NCBI GenBank assembly: GCA_031552825.1
Contig: JAVBMD010000006.1
Coordinates: 1-44,054 of the forward strand
Source: WQXF01 sp031552825
GTDB lineage: Bacteria; Bacillota; Clostridia; Christensenellales; Aristaeellaceae
DNA length: 44,054 bases
Reading direction: 5' to 3'
The position numbers and the translations under genes are program-made. Below the pieces are notes generated by a model. The model worked only from the letters and a program-made list of their open reading frames with translations. It searched no databases and had not been told where the DNA came from. Shown here one piece after another: positions 6,702 to 16,461 of the stretch (positions are counted from its first letter, which is position 1; each line of letters begins with the position of its first letter).

Positions 6702-7646
6702 ATGTCACAAAAAACAGCGATGAGGCGTGTCGGCATGAGCAGGCTGGAGAAGCGCAACACGTTGGTGGCCTACTCTTTTTTGTTGCCGAATTTTTTAGGG
6801 TTCATATTATTTACCTTGGTGCCTGTGCTCTTTTCTGTTTTGCTGTCCTTTCTCAATTGGAGCGGAGGCTCCGCCATCACGTGGGCCGGGCTGAGCAACT
6901 TTGCCTATATTTTTAAGGATTTCAGCTTGACCAAGAGCAACTTGGGCATCGCCCTCAACAACACGGTCGCGTATACCTTGGCCACGGTGCCGCTGACCAT
7001 TGCCTGCGCCCTTGGGTTGGCGCTGGTATTGAACAAGGCGGTGCGGGGGGCTAAGGTTTTCCGCTCGGTTTTCTTCTTTCCGTATGTGGCCTCCTTGGTG
7101 GCCGTTTGCGTTTGCTGGAATTTCCTGCTCATGAAAAACGGGCCAATCAATCAAATCTTGAATATATTTGGCTTTCATATGACCAAGAGCTGGACATCCA
7201 GCCGCGATTTGGCCATCTGGGCCATTATTATTGTCAGCGTGTGGCGCAATGCCGGGTATTATATGGTGATGTACTTGGCGGGGCTTCAGGGAGTGCCCGC
7301 GGAGTTATACGAGGCCGCCACCGTGGACGGCGCCAACGCTTGGCAGAAGTTTTGGAAAGTCACCATGCCGATGCTGACGCCCACCACCTTTTTCGTGTCC
7401 ATCATGATGGTCATTAGCTGCTTTAAGATCTATGACGTGGTCGCCATCATGACCCAAGGCGGGCCGGGCCGTTCCACAAAAATGCTGGTTACGTATATTT
7501 TTGAGCTCTCCTTCGGCGGCGAGGGGATTGCGACCACCGCCCAATATGGGGTGGCTAGCGCGGTATCAATGGTGCTGCTGGCTATTGTGCTGGCGATTAC
7601 GTTCGTGCAGTTCCGGGCAGAGAAAAAATGGGTCAATTACATGTAG
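6702..7646 (+). CDS. ABC sugar transporter permease 1 (MalF/UgpA type)
   Basis: The 314-residue membrane protein has about six transmembrane helices. The cytoplasmic EAA loop reads EAATVDGANAWQKFWKVTMPMLTP, the contact site for the ATPase. The N-terminal LVAYSFLLPNFLGFILFTLVPV helix and the NTVAYTLATVPLTIACALGLALVLN segment are typical of the CUT1 family. Permease 2 begins after a short RBS-containing gap of 17 bases. No ATP-binding subunit is encoded in the locus; clostridia commonly use a shared MsmK/UgpC-type ATPase encoded elsewhere. Confidence 0.93.
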   Translation: MSQKTAMRRVGMSRLEKRNTLVAYSFLLPNFLGFILFTLVPVLFSVLLSFLNWSGGSAITWAGLSNFAYIFKDFSLTKSNLGIALNNTVAYTLATVPLTIACALGLALVLNKAVRGAKVFRSVFFFPYVASLVAVCVCWNFLLMKNGPINQILNIFGFHMTKSWTSSRDLAIWAIIIVSVWRNAGYYMVMYLAGLQGVPAELYEAATVDGANAWQKFWKVTMPMLTPTTFFVSIMMVISCFKIYDVVAIMTQGGPGRSTKMLVTYIFELSFGGEGIATTAQYGVASAVSMVLLAIVLAITFVQFRAEKKWVNYM

Positions 7647-7663
7647 GAAAGGAGCGAAACAAA

Positions 7664-8527
7664 ATGACTGCTGTTTCCCAATCCCAAGGCCGCAGGTCGG
7701 CGGGCGCCGAAAAAGTCTTAGGCGGGGTCGCAAAGTATGGCGCTTTGCTGCTTTTCGCCGTGATTGCGCTGGTTCCCTTTGCGTGGATGGTTTCCTCCTC
7801 CTTCAAGACCAGCACCGATGTGTTCAGCATCCCCATGCGCTGGATTCCGGAAAGCTTCCATTTCGAGAACTTTCGCGCCATTTGGCAGAAGGTGGCGCTT
7901 CTGACATACTTCGAGAACACCGCGGTGGTGGCGGTGGTGGTCACTTGCATGCAGATCCTCACCTCCTCCTTTGCGGCTTACGCGTTCGCGAAGCTGCGCT
8001 TCAAAGGCCGGGACGCGCTGTTTCTGTGCTACATCGGTACCATCGCGGTGCCGTGGCAGGTGTACATGGTGCCGCAGTTTATCATGATGCGGTCGGTCAA
8101 TCTGTATGACACCATTTGGGCGCTGGTCGTGCTGCAATCCTTCTCGGCCTTCGGCGTGTTTTTGATGCGCCAGTTCTTCATGGGGATCCCCGGCGAGCTC
8201 AGCGAGGCCGCCCGTATCGACGGCCTAAGCGAGTACGGCATCTGGGCACGGATTATTTTGCCCCTCAGCAAGCCCGCGATCGCCACGCTGGCCATCTTCA
8301 CCTTCGTGAATACGTGGAATGACTACATGGGGCCAATGATCTACCTGACCACGGATGCCAACAAAACCATTCAGGTGGGCTTGCGCCGCTTTATTCAGGC
8401 CTATTCGGCGGATTATCACTTGATTATGGCGGCATCCCTGTGCTCCCTGATACCGGTAGCCATCGTGTTCCTTTGCTTGCAGAAGTATTTTATTGAAGGC
8501 ATTGCTACCACGGGCCTGAAAGGGTGA
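7664..8527 (+). CDS. ABC sugar transporter permease 2 (MalG/UgpE type)
   Basis: The 287-residue CUT1 inner-membrane permease has an EAA loop EAARIDGLSEYGIWARIILPLSKP, the WNDYMGPMIYL segment and a C-terminal QKYFIEGIATTGLKG, which is characteristic of MalG-like proteins. AGGAAAGGAG precedes the ATG at 7664. Its stop overlaps the next start as GTGA, so transport and degradation are translationally coupled. Confidence 0.93.
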   Translation: MTAVSQSQGRRSAGAEKVLGGVAKYGALLLFAVIALVPFAWMVSSSFKTSTDVFSIPMRWIPESFHFENFRAIWQKVALLTYFENTAVVAVVVTCMQILTSSFAAYAFAKLRFKGRDALFLCYIGTIAVPWQVYMVPQFIMMRSVNLYDTIWALVVLQSFSAFGVFLMRQFFMGIPGELSEAARIDGLSEYGIWARIILPLSKPAIATLAIFTFVNTWNDYMGPMIYLTTDANKTIQVGLRRFIQAYSADYHLIMAASLCSLIPVAIVFLCLQKYFIEGIATTGLKG

Positions 8528-10344
8528 GGTCGTTGTTCGAAACCTTTTTGCAGGAACATCCGCTTGCCGTGCTTCTGCTTCCCCCAGAGGCACGGCAGCC
8601 CTTTCCTAAGCGGCAAGAGCGGGCTAGGTGGCTCGCGCTGCCCAAGAGCGTTCAGGAGGAATTGCTCGCATGGGGGAACGAAGCGCTGGAAGGCTATCCG
8701 CTGCTGACGGCTACGCAGTTTTTGGCCTTTGTGCGCACCGGGGACCGGAACGTTTATGAGACGCCGTACTTTGCGCGCCGGTCGAGGTTGATGGGCGCGG
8801 CGCTGGCGGAATGCCTGCAAGACGATGGGCGGTATATGGATGCGGTGGTGGATGGCCTATGGCTGATTTGCGAGGAAACCAGTTGGGTCATCAGCGCGCA
8901 CAACGGCAGCGATCATCCGGGCATGCGCCCCGCAAAGGAGCGCCCCTTGCCCGATCAGGACAACCCGTTTATCGACCTGTTCGCCGCGCAAACCGCCGCT
9001 ACGGTAAGCTATGTCCTATATTTTCTGGAGGATAAACTGAACGCCGTGTCGCCGCTCATTGCCCGGCGGGTGCGCCGGGAGTTGGAGCGGCGCATCTTCC
9101 TGCCCTTTTACACCCGGGACGATTTTTGGTGGATGGGCATGATCCGGCAAAACCTCTGCAACTGGACGCCTTGGATCCTTTCCAACGTGATGGACAGCCT
9201 GCTGCTGACGATGGGGGACCCGCTTCGCCTCGCCGAGGGGCTGGAAAGGGCCATGGGCATGCTGGATCGGTACCTTGCCTGCGTGCCTGCCGACGGCGGC
9301 TGTGATGAAGGCTGCGGATATTGGAACATGGCGGGCGGTTCCTTGCTGGATTGCTTGGAAAGCCTATATTTGGCCACCGGCGGCCAAGCGGACTTCTACC
9401 AAGAACCGCTGGTGCTAAGCATCGGGGCGTTTCCGCTGGCGGCGCATATCGACGGGGCATATTATTGGAACTTTGCCGACTGTGACGCCAAACCGAGGCT
9501 GGATGGCGAGCGGATGTACCGGTACGGCCTACGCATCGGAAACAGGGCTTTGCGGGCGTTGGGCGCGCAGGTCTTTCGTGCGCGGGAAGGGATTCGGCCA
9601 ACGGAGATTCCCCAGATGAACCGCGTGCTCTGCTCGCTGTTCAGCCACATCGAAGACGCCCTGCCTGCCGATCCGGCCAGCAGGGTGGTGCTGCCCGATT
9701 TGCAAGTGTATGCGTGGAAAGAAAACGGCCTATACGCCGCCATCAAGGGCGGCCACAACGGGGAAAGCCACAACCATAACGACGTGGGCAGCTTTCTTCT
9801 GTATGTGGACGGCCAGCCCGCCGTCATCGATGCGGGCAATCTCCTGTACACGGCAAAAACCTTTGGGCCGGAGCGCTATACGCTGTGGAATACCCGCTCC
9901 CGGAATCATAACTTGCCCTTGCTGGGCGGAGCGGAGCAAGCGCCGGGGCGCGCGTTTTCGGCCGAGGATGTGCGGCTTGACGGAGCAAGCGTATCGATGG
10001 AGCTGGCGGGGGTATACCCCGGAGCGGCAAGGGTCAGCAGCTTTTCGCGCCGCTTTGGTATGGAGGCGGCTGGCGTGTGTTTGCAAGATCGCATTGCCTT
10101 TGCGGAGCCACAGCCTGTGGAATGGGTGTTCATGCTGCGGGAAGAGCCTGCGCCCGTGCCGGAGGGAATGGCGTTTTGCGGGCTGACGCTCGCGTACGAT
10201 CCGGCGCTGATATCGCGGGTGGAGGAAATACGCGTAACGGATGAACGGATGGCGCGAAACTTTCCGGGCAGCATCTGGCGATTGAGCTTGGCGGCGGCTC
10301 CGCAAACCTTGCATGCGCAAGACTTTTCGATTAAAAGGAGATGA
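8524..10344 (+). CDS. heparinase II/III-like polysaccharide lyase, cytoplasmic
   Basis: The 606-residue protein has the heparinase II/III architecture: an N-terminal alpha-helical toroid (about 1-360) and a C-terminal beta-sandwich. The family motif is GGHNGESHNHNDVGSF, containing His411, His416 and His418, followed by YVDGQPAVIDAGN. Relatives cleave heparan sulfate, chondroitin or oligo-alginate by beta-elimination, leaving an unsaturated uronic acid. There is no signal peptide, so it acts on imported oligosaccharides. The start is the GTG that overlaps the permease stop. A downstream GH88 enzyme would hydrolyse the unsaturated product. The glycan substrate cannot be named from sequence. Confidence 0.82.
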   Translation: MRSLFETFLQEHPLAVLLLPPEARQPFPKRQERARWLALPKSVQEELLAWGNEALEGYPLLTATQFLAFVRTGDRNVYETPYFARRSRLMGAALAECLQDDGRYMDAVVDGLWLICEETSWVISAHNGSDHPGMRPAKERPLPDQDNPFIDLFAAQTAATVSYVLYFLEDKLNAVSPLIARRVRRELERRIFLPFYTRDDFWWMGMIRQNLCNWTPWILSNVMDSLLLTMGDPLRLAEGLERAMGMLDRYLACVPADGGCDEGCGYWNMAGGSLLDCLESLYLATGGQADFYQEPLVLSIGAFPLAAHIDGAYYWNFADCDAKPRLDGERMYRYGLRIGNRALRALGAQVFRAREGIRPTEIPQMNRVLCSLFSHIEDALPADPASRVVLPDLQVYAWKENGLYAAIKGGHNGESHNHNDVGSFLLYVDGQPAVIDAGNLLYTAKTFGPERYTLWNTRSRNHNLPLLGGAEQAPGRAFSAEDVRLDGASVSMELAGVYPGAARVSSFSRRFGMEAAGVCLQDRIAFAEPQPVEWVFMLREEPAPVPEGMAFCGLTLAYDPALISRVEEIRVTDERMARNFPGSIWRLSLAAAPQTLHAQDFSIKRR

Positions 10345-10348
10345 AGCG

Positions 10349-12139
10349 ATGGGGAACCCTATAAAAGATAATCCCTTGCGTACCCGTGCTGATGTGGAGC
10401 GGGCGGCGGTGCAGTTGATAGAGCCGCTGCTGCCGCTGCTCAGCCCCGGCAAAGCCGGATTGCATCTTGGGGAGACCGGCGCGGTGTATCCGGCCGCTAT
10501 CGCGGATATGGAAGGCTTTGCCCGGGTGCTGTGGGCCATCGTGCCGATGCTGGCTGGTGGCTGCAAAGGCGCGGCGCCTCTCTGGGAGGCGTGGAAACAG
10601 GGCCTCATGAACGGCGTGGATCCGGCTCACCCGGAATACTGGGGGGAAGTGGTCGACTATGACCAAAGGCTGGTGGAGATGGCGGTTATGGGCATGGGCC
10701 TATGCTTGGCTCCGCAGGCCTTCTATCACGACCTGCCCGCGAGCGCCCAGAGCAACCTGTACCGATGGTTGGATCAAATCAACCGTCACGATATGCCGAA
10801 GAACAACTGGACGTTTTTCCGCGTGCTGGTGAATATGGGCTTTCAGCAGGTAGGGCTGCCCTATCCCGAGGAGCGCATGGCGCAAGACCTAGCGATGATC
10901 GAGGAGCACTACGAGGGCGACGGCTGGTACTTCGACTATTTTGACCAGCGGGAGTATTATACGCAATGGGGCTTTCACTATTATGGGCTGATTTACGCCC
11001 ATGTGATGAAGGAGCGGGATCCCCTGCGCAGCCAGCAGTTTCTGGCGCGCGGCAAGCAGATGGCGGCGGACTTCGCCTGCTGGTTTGATCGTTCCGGCGA
11101 GGCGCTGCCCTATGGCCGCAGCCTGACGTACCGCTTTGCCCAGAGCGCCTTTTACGCGGCGCTGGCGCTGGCCGAGGCCGAAAGCGAGGCCGTGGACTAT
11201 GGGACGATGAAGCGCCTGCTGCTGGGCAACATGCGCGCTTGGTTCCAAAGGCCGATCTTCACCCGGGACGGGGTGCTGACCATCGGCTACCATTACCCCA
11301 ATTTGAATATGGCGGAAGGCTATAACGCCCCCGGCTCTCCCTATTGGGCGATGAAAGCGTTCCTTTGCTTGGCGTTGCCGGAGGAACATCCTTTCTGGCA
11401 GGCCGAGGAAAAGGAGGCGCTGCCGCCTAAGGTTAGCCTGCAGCCGCACGCCCGGATGCTCCTTCACCGCAGCGCGGATGATCGCCATGTGATGGCTTTT
11501 ACGGCGGGCAATCACGCGCACGAGCACTCCCACGATGAAGCCAAGTATGAAAAGTTTGTATATTCCACGGTATTTGGTTTCAGCGTGCCCAAGGCGCAGA
11601 AGCTGCTAAAGGATGGCGCGCTGGACAGCATGCTGGCACTCAGCGAGGAAGGGGATACTTGGCATCCTCGCTACGGATGCGAGCGCTATGAGATCACCGA
11701 AACCTATGTGCGTTCCGTATGGAAACCCTTCGCGGGCGTTACGGTGGACACAAAGGTAATTCCTTTGGGGGAATGGCATGTGCGCGTCCACCGCATCCAG
11801 TCGGACAGGGCGCTGCATGCGGCGGAGGGCGGCTATGCGATTTCGCGGGATGGAGAAGGCTCGGTCGAGCAGCGGGCGGACGCCGCCCAAGCCGTGGTAC
11901 TGACCCCTTGGGGAATCAGTGGCGTGAAAGCCTTGCGCGGATTTGACGCGGGTGTCGTCGTGCTTCCGGAGCCCAATACCAACTTGATGGCGCCGCGCAC
12001 GTTTTTGCCCACGCTCACGGCGAAGATTGCCCCGGGGGAAACGGTGCTGGTTTCCGCGGTGCTGGGTACGCGCAGCGGGGAACGAAACATGTGGGAAAAT
12101 CTACCTGTAGAGGTTATGAAATATGCAACAATGGCTTGA
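10349..12139 (+). CDS. DUF2264-family protein, probable glycoside hydrolase
   Basis: The 596-residue cytoplasmic protein shows the DUF2264 signature segments DMEGFARVLWAIVPML, YDQRLVEMAVMGMGLCL and MPKNNWTFFRVLVNMG, with an (alpha/alpha) toroid-like N-terminal half. The family recurs in polysaccharide-utilisation loci beside polysaccharide lyases and uronyl hydrolases. Some members have been assigned glycoside hydrolase activity on uronic acids, but the substrate here is inferred. AAGGAG at 10335-10340 fixes ATG 10349. It overlaps the GH88 start by 17 bases. Confidence 0.82.
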   Translation: MGNPIKDNPLRTRADVERAAVQLIEPLLPLLSPGKAGLHLGETGAVYPAAIADMEGFARVLWAIVPMLAGGCKGAAPLWEAWKQGLMNGVDPAHPEYWGEVVDYDQRLVEMAVMGMGLCLAPQAFYHDLPASAQSNLYRWLDQINRHDMPKNNWTFFRVLVNMGFQQVGLPYPEERMAQDLAMIEEHYEGDGWYFDYFDQREYYTQWGFHYYGLIYAHVMKERDPLRSQQFLARGKQMAADFACWFDRSGEALPYGRSLTYRFAQSAFYAALALAEAESEAVDYGTMKRLLLGNMRAWFQRPIFTRDGVLTIGYHYPNLNMAEGYNAPGSPYWAMKAFLCLALPEEHPFWQAEEKEALPPKVSLQPHARMLLHRSADDRHVMAFTAGNHAHEHSHDEAKYEKFVYSTVFGFSVPKAQKLLKDGALDSMLALSEEGDTWHPRYGCERYEITETYVRSVWKPFAGVTVDTKVIPLGEWHVRVHRIQSDRALHAAEGGYAISRDGEGSVEQRADAAQAVVLTPWGISGVKALRGFDAGVVVLPEPNTNLMAPRTFLPTLTAKIAPGETVLVSAVLGTRSGERNMWENLPVEVMKYATMA

Positions 12140-13247
12140 AGAGGCTTTTCAAAAGACCGTGCGGAAGTTTCTCGGTTCCGCAAAATTGGCGCAGGAACAG
12201 GATTTGATCCCCTACAAAAGCGAAAACGGCCGGTGGATTCCCGCGCCATTTGAAGGAAATAGCTGGTGGACGGGCGGGTTCTGGCCGGGGTTGATGTGGG
12301 AGCTTTATGGGGCCACCCGCGAGGAAGCCTTTTTGCGGGAGGCGCTGCGCGTGGAAGCCCTGCTGGTGCAAGAATTGTTTAGCTTTGAGGCGTTGAACCA
12401 TGACGTGGGCTTCATGTACCAGCTTTCCGTTGGCGCGCATCATCGCTTTACCGGCGATAAGGAGGCGCTTCGGCATACCCTGCACGCCGCGAATCTGCTG
12501 GCGGGCCGCTTTAATCCCGCTGGCTTTATTCGGGCGTGGAACGGCGACAGGCCGGGCTGGGCGATCATCGACTGCATGATGAACCTGAACCTGCTGTACT
12601 GGGCAAGCAAGCAGACCGGAGACCCGCGCTTCGCGAAGATTGCGCGCATCCATGCCGATACCACCCTGCGGGAGTTTCTCCGGGAGGACGGCAGTTGCCA
12701 TCACATCGTCATTTTTGATCCGGATACCGGCAGGGCGCTGGAAAAACCCCGTGGTCAGGGCTATGAAGTGGGCTCGAGCTGGTCGAGAGGGCAGGCTTGG
12801 GCGCTATACGGGTTCGCGCTCGTTTACCGCAATGGCGGCGAGCCTAGGGATTTGGAGGCGGCACGCCGCGTGGCGGATTACTTTATCGCCCATATTCGCC
12901 CGGACGGGCTGACCGACTGCGATTTCTCCCAACCCCCGGAGGAGGAGCGCATTGATAACATTGCCTCGGCCTGCGCGGCCAGCGGCCTGCTGGAGCTGGC
13001 GGAGGTGGTGGGGGGCGAGGCTGGCGCGGGGTACCGCGAGGCCGCCCTGCGGATGTTGCGGGCGATGGACGCCCTTTGCGCCGACTGGACGGAAAACAGC
13101 CCGGGCATTCTGCAAAAATGCACCGCTTCCTATCACGACGACGGCGCGGGGCGGCATGTGAACATTCTCTATGGCGACTATTTCTTTGTAGAGGCCTTGT
13201 GTAAGTTGCGCGGCACCGATTCGCGCCTGTGGATGGCGGGGGCTTAA
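12123..13247 (+). CDS. GH88 unsaturated glucuronyl hydrolase
   Basis: The 374-residue (alpha/alpha)6-barrel protein has the GH88 landmarks SWWTGGFWPGLMWELY, LNHDVGFMYQLSVG and GWAIIDCMMNLNLLYWAS. Asp94 and Asp150 occupy the positions of the two essential aspartates of Bacillus UGL. GYEVGSSWSRGQAWALYGFALVY is also typical. The reaction is hydration of the 4,5-unsaturated uronic acid left by a lyase, releasing a keto acid and a shortened saccharide. It is cytoplasmic and placed just behind the lyase-like and DUF2264 genes. The start lies inside the preceding gene, with AGAGG upstream. Confidence 0.92.
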   Translation: MQQWLEEAFQKTVRKFLGSAKLAQEQDLIPYKSENGRWIPAPFEGNSWWTGGFWPGLMWELYGATREEAFLREALRVEALLVQELFSFEALNHDVGFMYQLSVGAHHRFTGDKEALRHTLHAANLLAGRFNPAGFIRAWNGDRPGWAIIDCMMNLNLLYWASKQTGDPRFAKIARIHADTTLREFLREDGSCHHIVIFDPDTGRALEKPRGQGYEVGSSWSRGQAWALYGFALVYRNGGEPRDLEAARRVADYFIAHIRPDGLTDCDFSQPPEEERIDNIASACAASGLLELAEVVGGEAGAGYREAALRMLRAMDALCADWTENSPGILQKCTASYHDDGAGRHVNILYGDYFFVEALCKLRGTDSRLWMAGA

Positions 13248-13248
13248 T

Positions 13249-14025
13249 ATGAACAAAATCGCCATATGGCGCGGAGATGCGGTGCTTTTTCAGGCCGAGG
13301 CGGCGGGGGAGCTGCAATGCGTGGTTCCCTACGCATATCAGCCCGGCGACCGCATCGAAATAGCGACAGACGCGAAGCGCGCGCTGGTGCAAGTGGATCA
13401 GGCCGTGCCGCCCGCCCGCCTATACCTGCCCGAGCGGCGGATGTGCTACCGCATTCCTTTGGAAGGGGATAATTTGAAGGCCTATCCGCCCTACGCCTTT
13501 CAGGGGGATCGGCATGTGATTTCCATCGCGCGGGATACCGGCGCTGCGTACCGCAATTTGGCGCTCAACCCGGCGGATCAGCGAGGCGAGGTCAGCGCTT
13601 ATCCCCACGCGACGGCGAACGTGGAAACGCGCGATGAAAGCGTGTTTTGCGCCCGCAACGTCATTGACGGCATGCATACGGCGCGCGGGCATGGGGAGTG
13701 GCCGTACCAGAGCTGGGGCATTGGCGCGCGCACGGATGCGGCGCTGACCCTGTCCTTTGGGCGGGAGGTGGCGGTGGATGCCATGGCGCTTTTCCTTCGC
13801 GCGGACTTCCCGCACGATGCCCATTGGGTGCAGGGGACGGTCGTGCTCAGCGACGGCTATCAAAAGACATTTCCGCTGCAAGGGGTGGACGGCTCGCAAC
13901 GCGTGGAGCTGGACGGCGTGCATCGGGTGTCTTGGATGCGGCTGGAGCGCCTGATAAAGTGCGACATGCCCTCGGCTTTCCCTGCGCTCCGGCAATGGGA
14001 AGTGTATGGGAAGGACGATGCGTAA
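13249..14025 (+). CDS. beta-rich protein of unknown function in the carbohydrate operon
   Basis: I cannot assign this 258-residue cytoplasmic protein to a named family. The first third (MNKIAIWRGDAVLFQAEAAGELQCVVPYAYQPGDRIEIATD) looks like an edge beta-sandwich. The rest, with NVIDGMHTARGHGEWPYQSWGIGARTDAALTLSFG and a C-terminal WMRLERLIKCDMPSAFPALRQWEVYG, resembles a galactose-binding/discoidin-like jelly roll. It begins one base after the GH88 stop and ends 55 bases before the GH2 gene, so it is an operon member. Sugar binding is a reasonable guess; catalysis is not excluded. Confidence 0.7.
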   Translation: MNKIAIWRGDAVLFQAEAAGELQCVVPYAYQPGDRIEIATDAKRALVQVDQAVPPARLYLPERRMCYRIPLEGDNLKAYPPYAFQGDRHVISIARDTGAAYRNLALNPADQRGEVSAYPHATANVETRDESVFCARNVIDGMHTARGHGEWPYQSWGIGARTDAALTLSFGREVAVDAMALFLRADFPHDAHWVQGTVVLSDGYQKTFPLQGVDGSQRVELDGVHRVSWMRLERLIKCDMPSAFPALRQWEVYGKDDA

Positions 14026-14080
14026 AGCTGCGCGTTCGCGGCGATTGCCAATCGGATAAGAGAAAGGAACTGTGAGCAGC

Positions 14081-16414
14081 ATGCTTTTGCAAAACTGGAA
14101 GTTCATCCAATCGGATACAAGCGAAGCATGGCAGAGGGACTATCGGGACGCGGATTGGCAGGATGTGATCGTGCCGCACGATTGGTCTATTCGGCAGCCC
14201 TTTTCCCGCGCGCACTCCAGCGGCACCGGCTACTTGCCGGGCGGCACCGGCTGGTATCGCAGCTCCTTTTCTCTGCCCCTTGAGCAGAAGGGGAGCAAGG
14301 TGCTTATCACGTTTGACGGCGTCTACAAAAACAGCCAAGTGTGGTGCAATAGCACGCACCTAGGCAAGCGCCCCTTTGGCTATGCAAGCTTCACCTACGA
14401 TATCAGCGAATTTGTTCGCTTTGGCGGCAAGGAAAACGTCGTCGCGGTCAAGGTGTCCCACGAAGATATCGCCGATTCCCGCTGGTACACCGGCTCGGGC
14501 ATCTATCGCAAGGTCAGCCTTCGGGTCTGCCCTCCGGTATACGCGCCGCAAGAGGAGCTGGTGTTTGAGGCCGACGCGCGGGCGGACGCTTCCGCCGATG
14601 TCCGTGTGGCCGGGCTTGTGCGCAACGATACCGGCCTGCCCGCTTCGGCCGAAGTGCATGCCGCGCTTTTCGACGCCGACGAACGCGAGGTTTTGCGCCT
14701 CACAAAAACCCTGTCCGTGCCCGCCTCCGGCCAGCAAGCATTTTCGTTGGGCGGCATTTTGCCCGCCGCGCGGCTTTGGTCGCCGGACGCCCCAAACCTT
14801 TATTCGCTGCGTGTCTCGGTGCGGGGTGAAAAACAGGCGGAGAATCAGCCCATCGCCGTGGGCGTGCGCGCGATCCGCTTTGACGCCGACCGGGGTTTCT
14901 TTCTGAATGGGCAAAGCATGAAGATCAAAGGCGTTTGCGTGCATCATGACGCGGGTTGCTTGGGGGCGGCGGTCTGGCCGGATGTATGGCAGCGCAGGCT
15001 GACAAAGCTCAAGGCGATGGGCTGCAACGCGATCCGGATGGCGCACAACCCGCACATGCCCGAGCTGTATGACCTTTGCGACCGCATGGGTTTCTTGGTG
15101 ATGGACGAGGCCTTTGACGAATGGGAAGGCCCGAAAAACAAGTGGCACAACGGCCATAACGTGTATCCGCCCAAGCATCAGGGCTATTTTGAGGATTTCC
15201 CCACTTGGCACGAGGCTGATCTGCGCATGATGATTCAGCGCGACCGGCATCATCCTAGCGTGATCCTCTGGAGCGTCGGCAACGAGATTGACTATCCGAA
15301 CGACCCCTACGGCCACCCGCTGTTCACCCAAATGGTGGGCAACAACGATTCGAACAAGCCCAAGGAAGAGATGATTTACAGCGAGAATAAGCCCGATATG
15401 GGGCGTTTGGCGCCTATCGCCCAAAGGCTGGCGGCCATCGTGCGCAGCGCCGATACGACGCGCCCGGTGCTTTGCGCTAGCGCCTTCCCGGAGCTTTCTT
15501 CGCAGTTGGGCTTCTTTGAGCCGTTTGACGTAATGGGGTATAACTACAAAGAGCGCCTGTACGAGCAGGACCACCGGCGCTTCCCGGATTTGCCGCTCAT
15601 CGGAAGCGAGAACGGGCATACGCTGGAAGCGTGGCAGGCCGTCGTTCAGCACGACTATATCGCCGGACAATTTTTGTGGACGGGCATCGATTATTTGGGG
15701 GAGACCAAGGGCGGCTGGCCGCTGCACGGCGCGCAAGCTGGCCTGCTCAGCCTTTCGGGCGATGAAAAGCCCGGCTACTACCGGCGAAAGTGCTTATGGA
15801 ATCCCGAGCCCGCAGCCTATCTGTTTGTCGGCGACAGCGATGCGGATTTGCGCAAGGGCTATGACTTTGCTCCCGGCCAAAGCATCCGCGTGGTGTGTTA
15901 CACCAACTTGACCGAAGCGGAGCTTTTTCAAAACGACGTTAGCTGCGGTAAGAAACGCCTAAATGCGCAGGAAGATCACCTAGAGTGGAGCCTTCCGTTT
16001 GTGCGCGGCCAACTGCGGGTGGTGGCGAGCGAGGGCGAGGCTCTTTGCCAAGACAGCTTGTGCTCCACGCTGCCGCCGGTGCAATTGGCCGCGTCCGTAT
16101 GGAGCGTGCCGCGTCAGTTAGAGAGCGATACCGGCGATTACGCCTTACGGCAGGTTGAGCTGACGATATTGGACGAGGAGCAGCGGCACTGCCCCGCCGC
16201 GGAGACATTGCTGGCTCTCGCAATAGAAGGCCCCGGCCGCCTCCTTGGCATTGAGAACGGCAACCTAGCGGACGCGGATGAGTATGCGCTGCCCCAACGA
16301 AGGGCGCATGAAGGACGCGCAATCGCTTACGTGCTGGTGCCGGACGCACCCGGCGCGCCAACCAAGTTGACCGTTACGGCAGCCGGGTTTCCCGCGTTGA
16401 CGCTTTCGCTATAA
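14081..16414 (+). CDS. GH2 beta-glycosidase (beta-galactosidase or beta-glucuronidase type)
   Basis: The 777-residue protein has the GH2 order: a sugar-binding jelly roll (WQDVIVPHDWSIRQPF... GTGWYRSSF), immunoglobulin-like domains, and a TIM barrel starting near FFLNGQSMKIKGVCVHHD. The acid/base is Glu402 in WSVGNEID and the nucleophile is Glu510 in IGSENGHT. There is no signal peptide. The ATG at 14081 is 12 bases behind AAAGGA; a GTG at 14072 is only three bases from it, so both are possible. It is the last gene of the carbohydrate operon and probably trims saturated residues from the imported glycan. Confidence 0.9.
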   Translation: MLLQNWKFIQSDTSEAWQRDYRDADWQDVIVPHDWSIRQPFSRAHSSGTGYLPGGTGWYRSSFSLPLEQKGSKVLITFDGVYKNSQVWCNSTHLGKRPFGYASFTYDISEFVRFGGKENVVAVKVSHEDIADSRWYTGSGIYRKVSLRVCPPVYAPQEELVFEADARADASADVRVAGLVRNDTGLPASAEVHAALFDADEREVLRLTKTLSVPASGQQAFSLGGILPAARLWSPDAPNLYSLRVSVRGEKQAENQPIAVGVRAIRFDADRGFFLNGQSMKIKGVCVHHDAGCLGAAVWPDVWQRRLTKLKAMGCNAIRMAHNPHMPELYDLCDRMGFLVMDEAFDEWEGPKNKWHNGHNVYPPKHQGYFEDFPTWHEADLRMMIQRDRHHPSVILWSVGNEIDYPNDPYGHPLFTQMVGNNDSNKPKEEMIYSENKPDMGRLAPIAQRLAAIVRSADTTRPVLCASAFPELSSQLGFFEPFDVMGYNYKERLYEQDHRRFPDLPLIGSENGHTLEAWQAVVQHDYIAGQFLWTGIDYLGETKGGWPLHGAQAGLLSLSGDEKPGYYRRKCLWNPEPAAYLFVGDSDADLRKGYDFAPGQSIRVVCYTNLTEAELFQNDVSCGKKRLNAQEDHLEWSLPFVRGQLRVVASEGEALCQDSLCSTLPPVQLAASVWSVPRQLESDTGDYALRQVELTILDEEQRHCPAAETLLALAIEGPGRLLGIENGNLADADEYALPQRRAHEGRAIAYVLVPDAPGAPTKLTVTAAGFPALTLSL

Positions 16415-16461
16415 GTTGTTTTGCCGCTTTGCCTTGGAACCTGAACCTATCCTAGCGGGCG

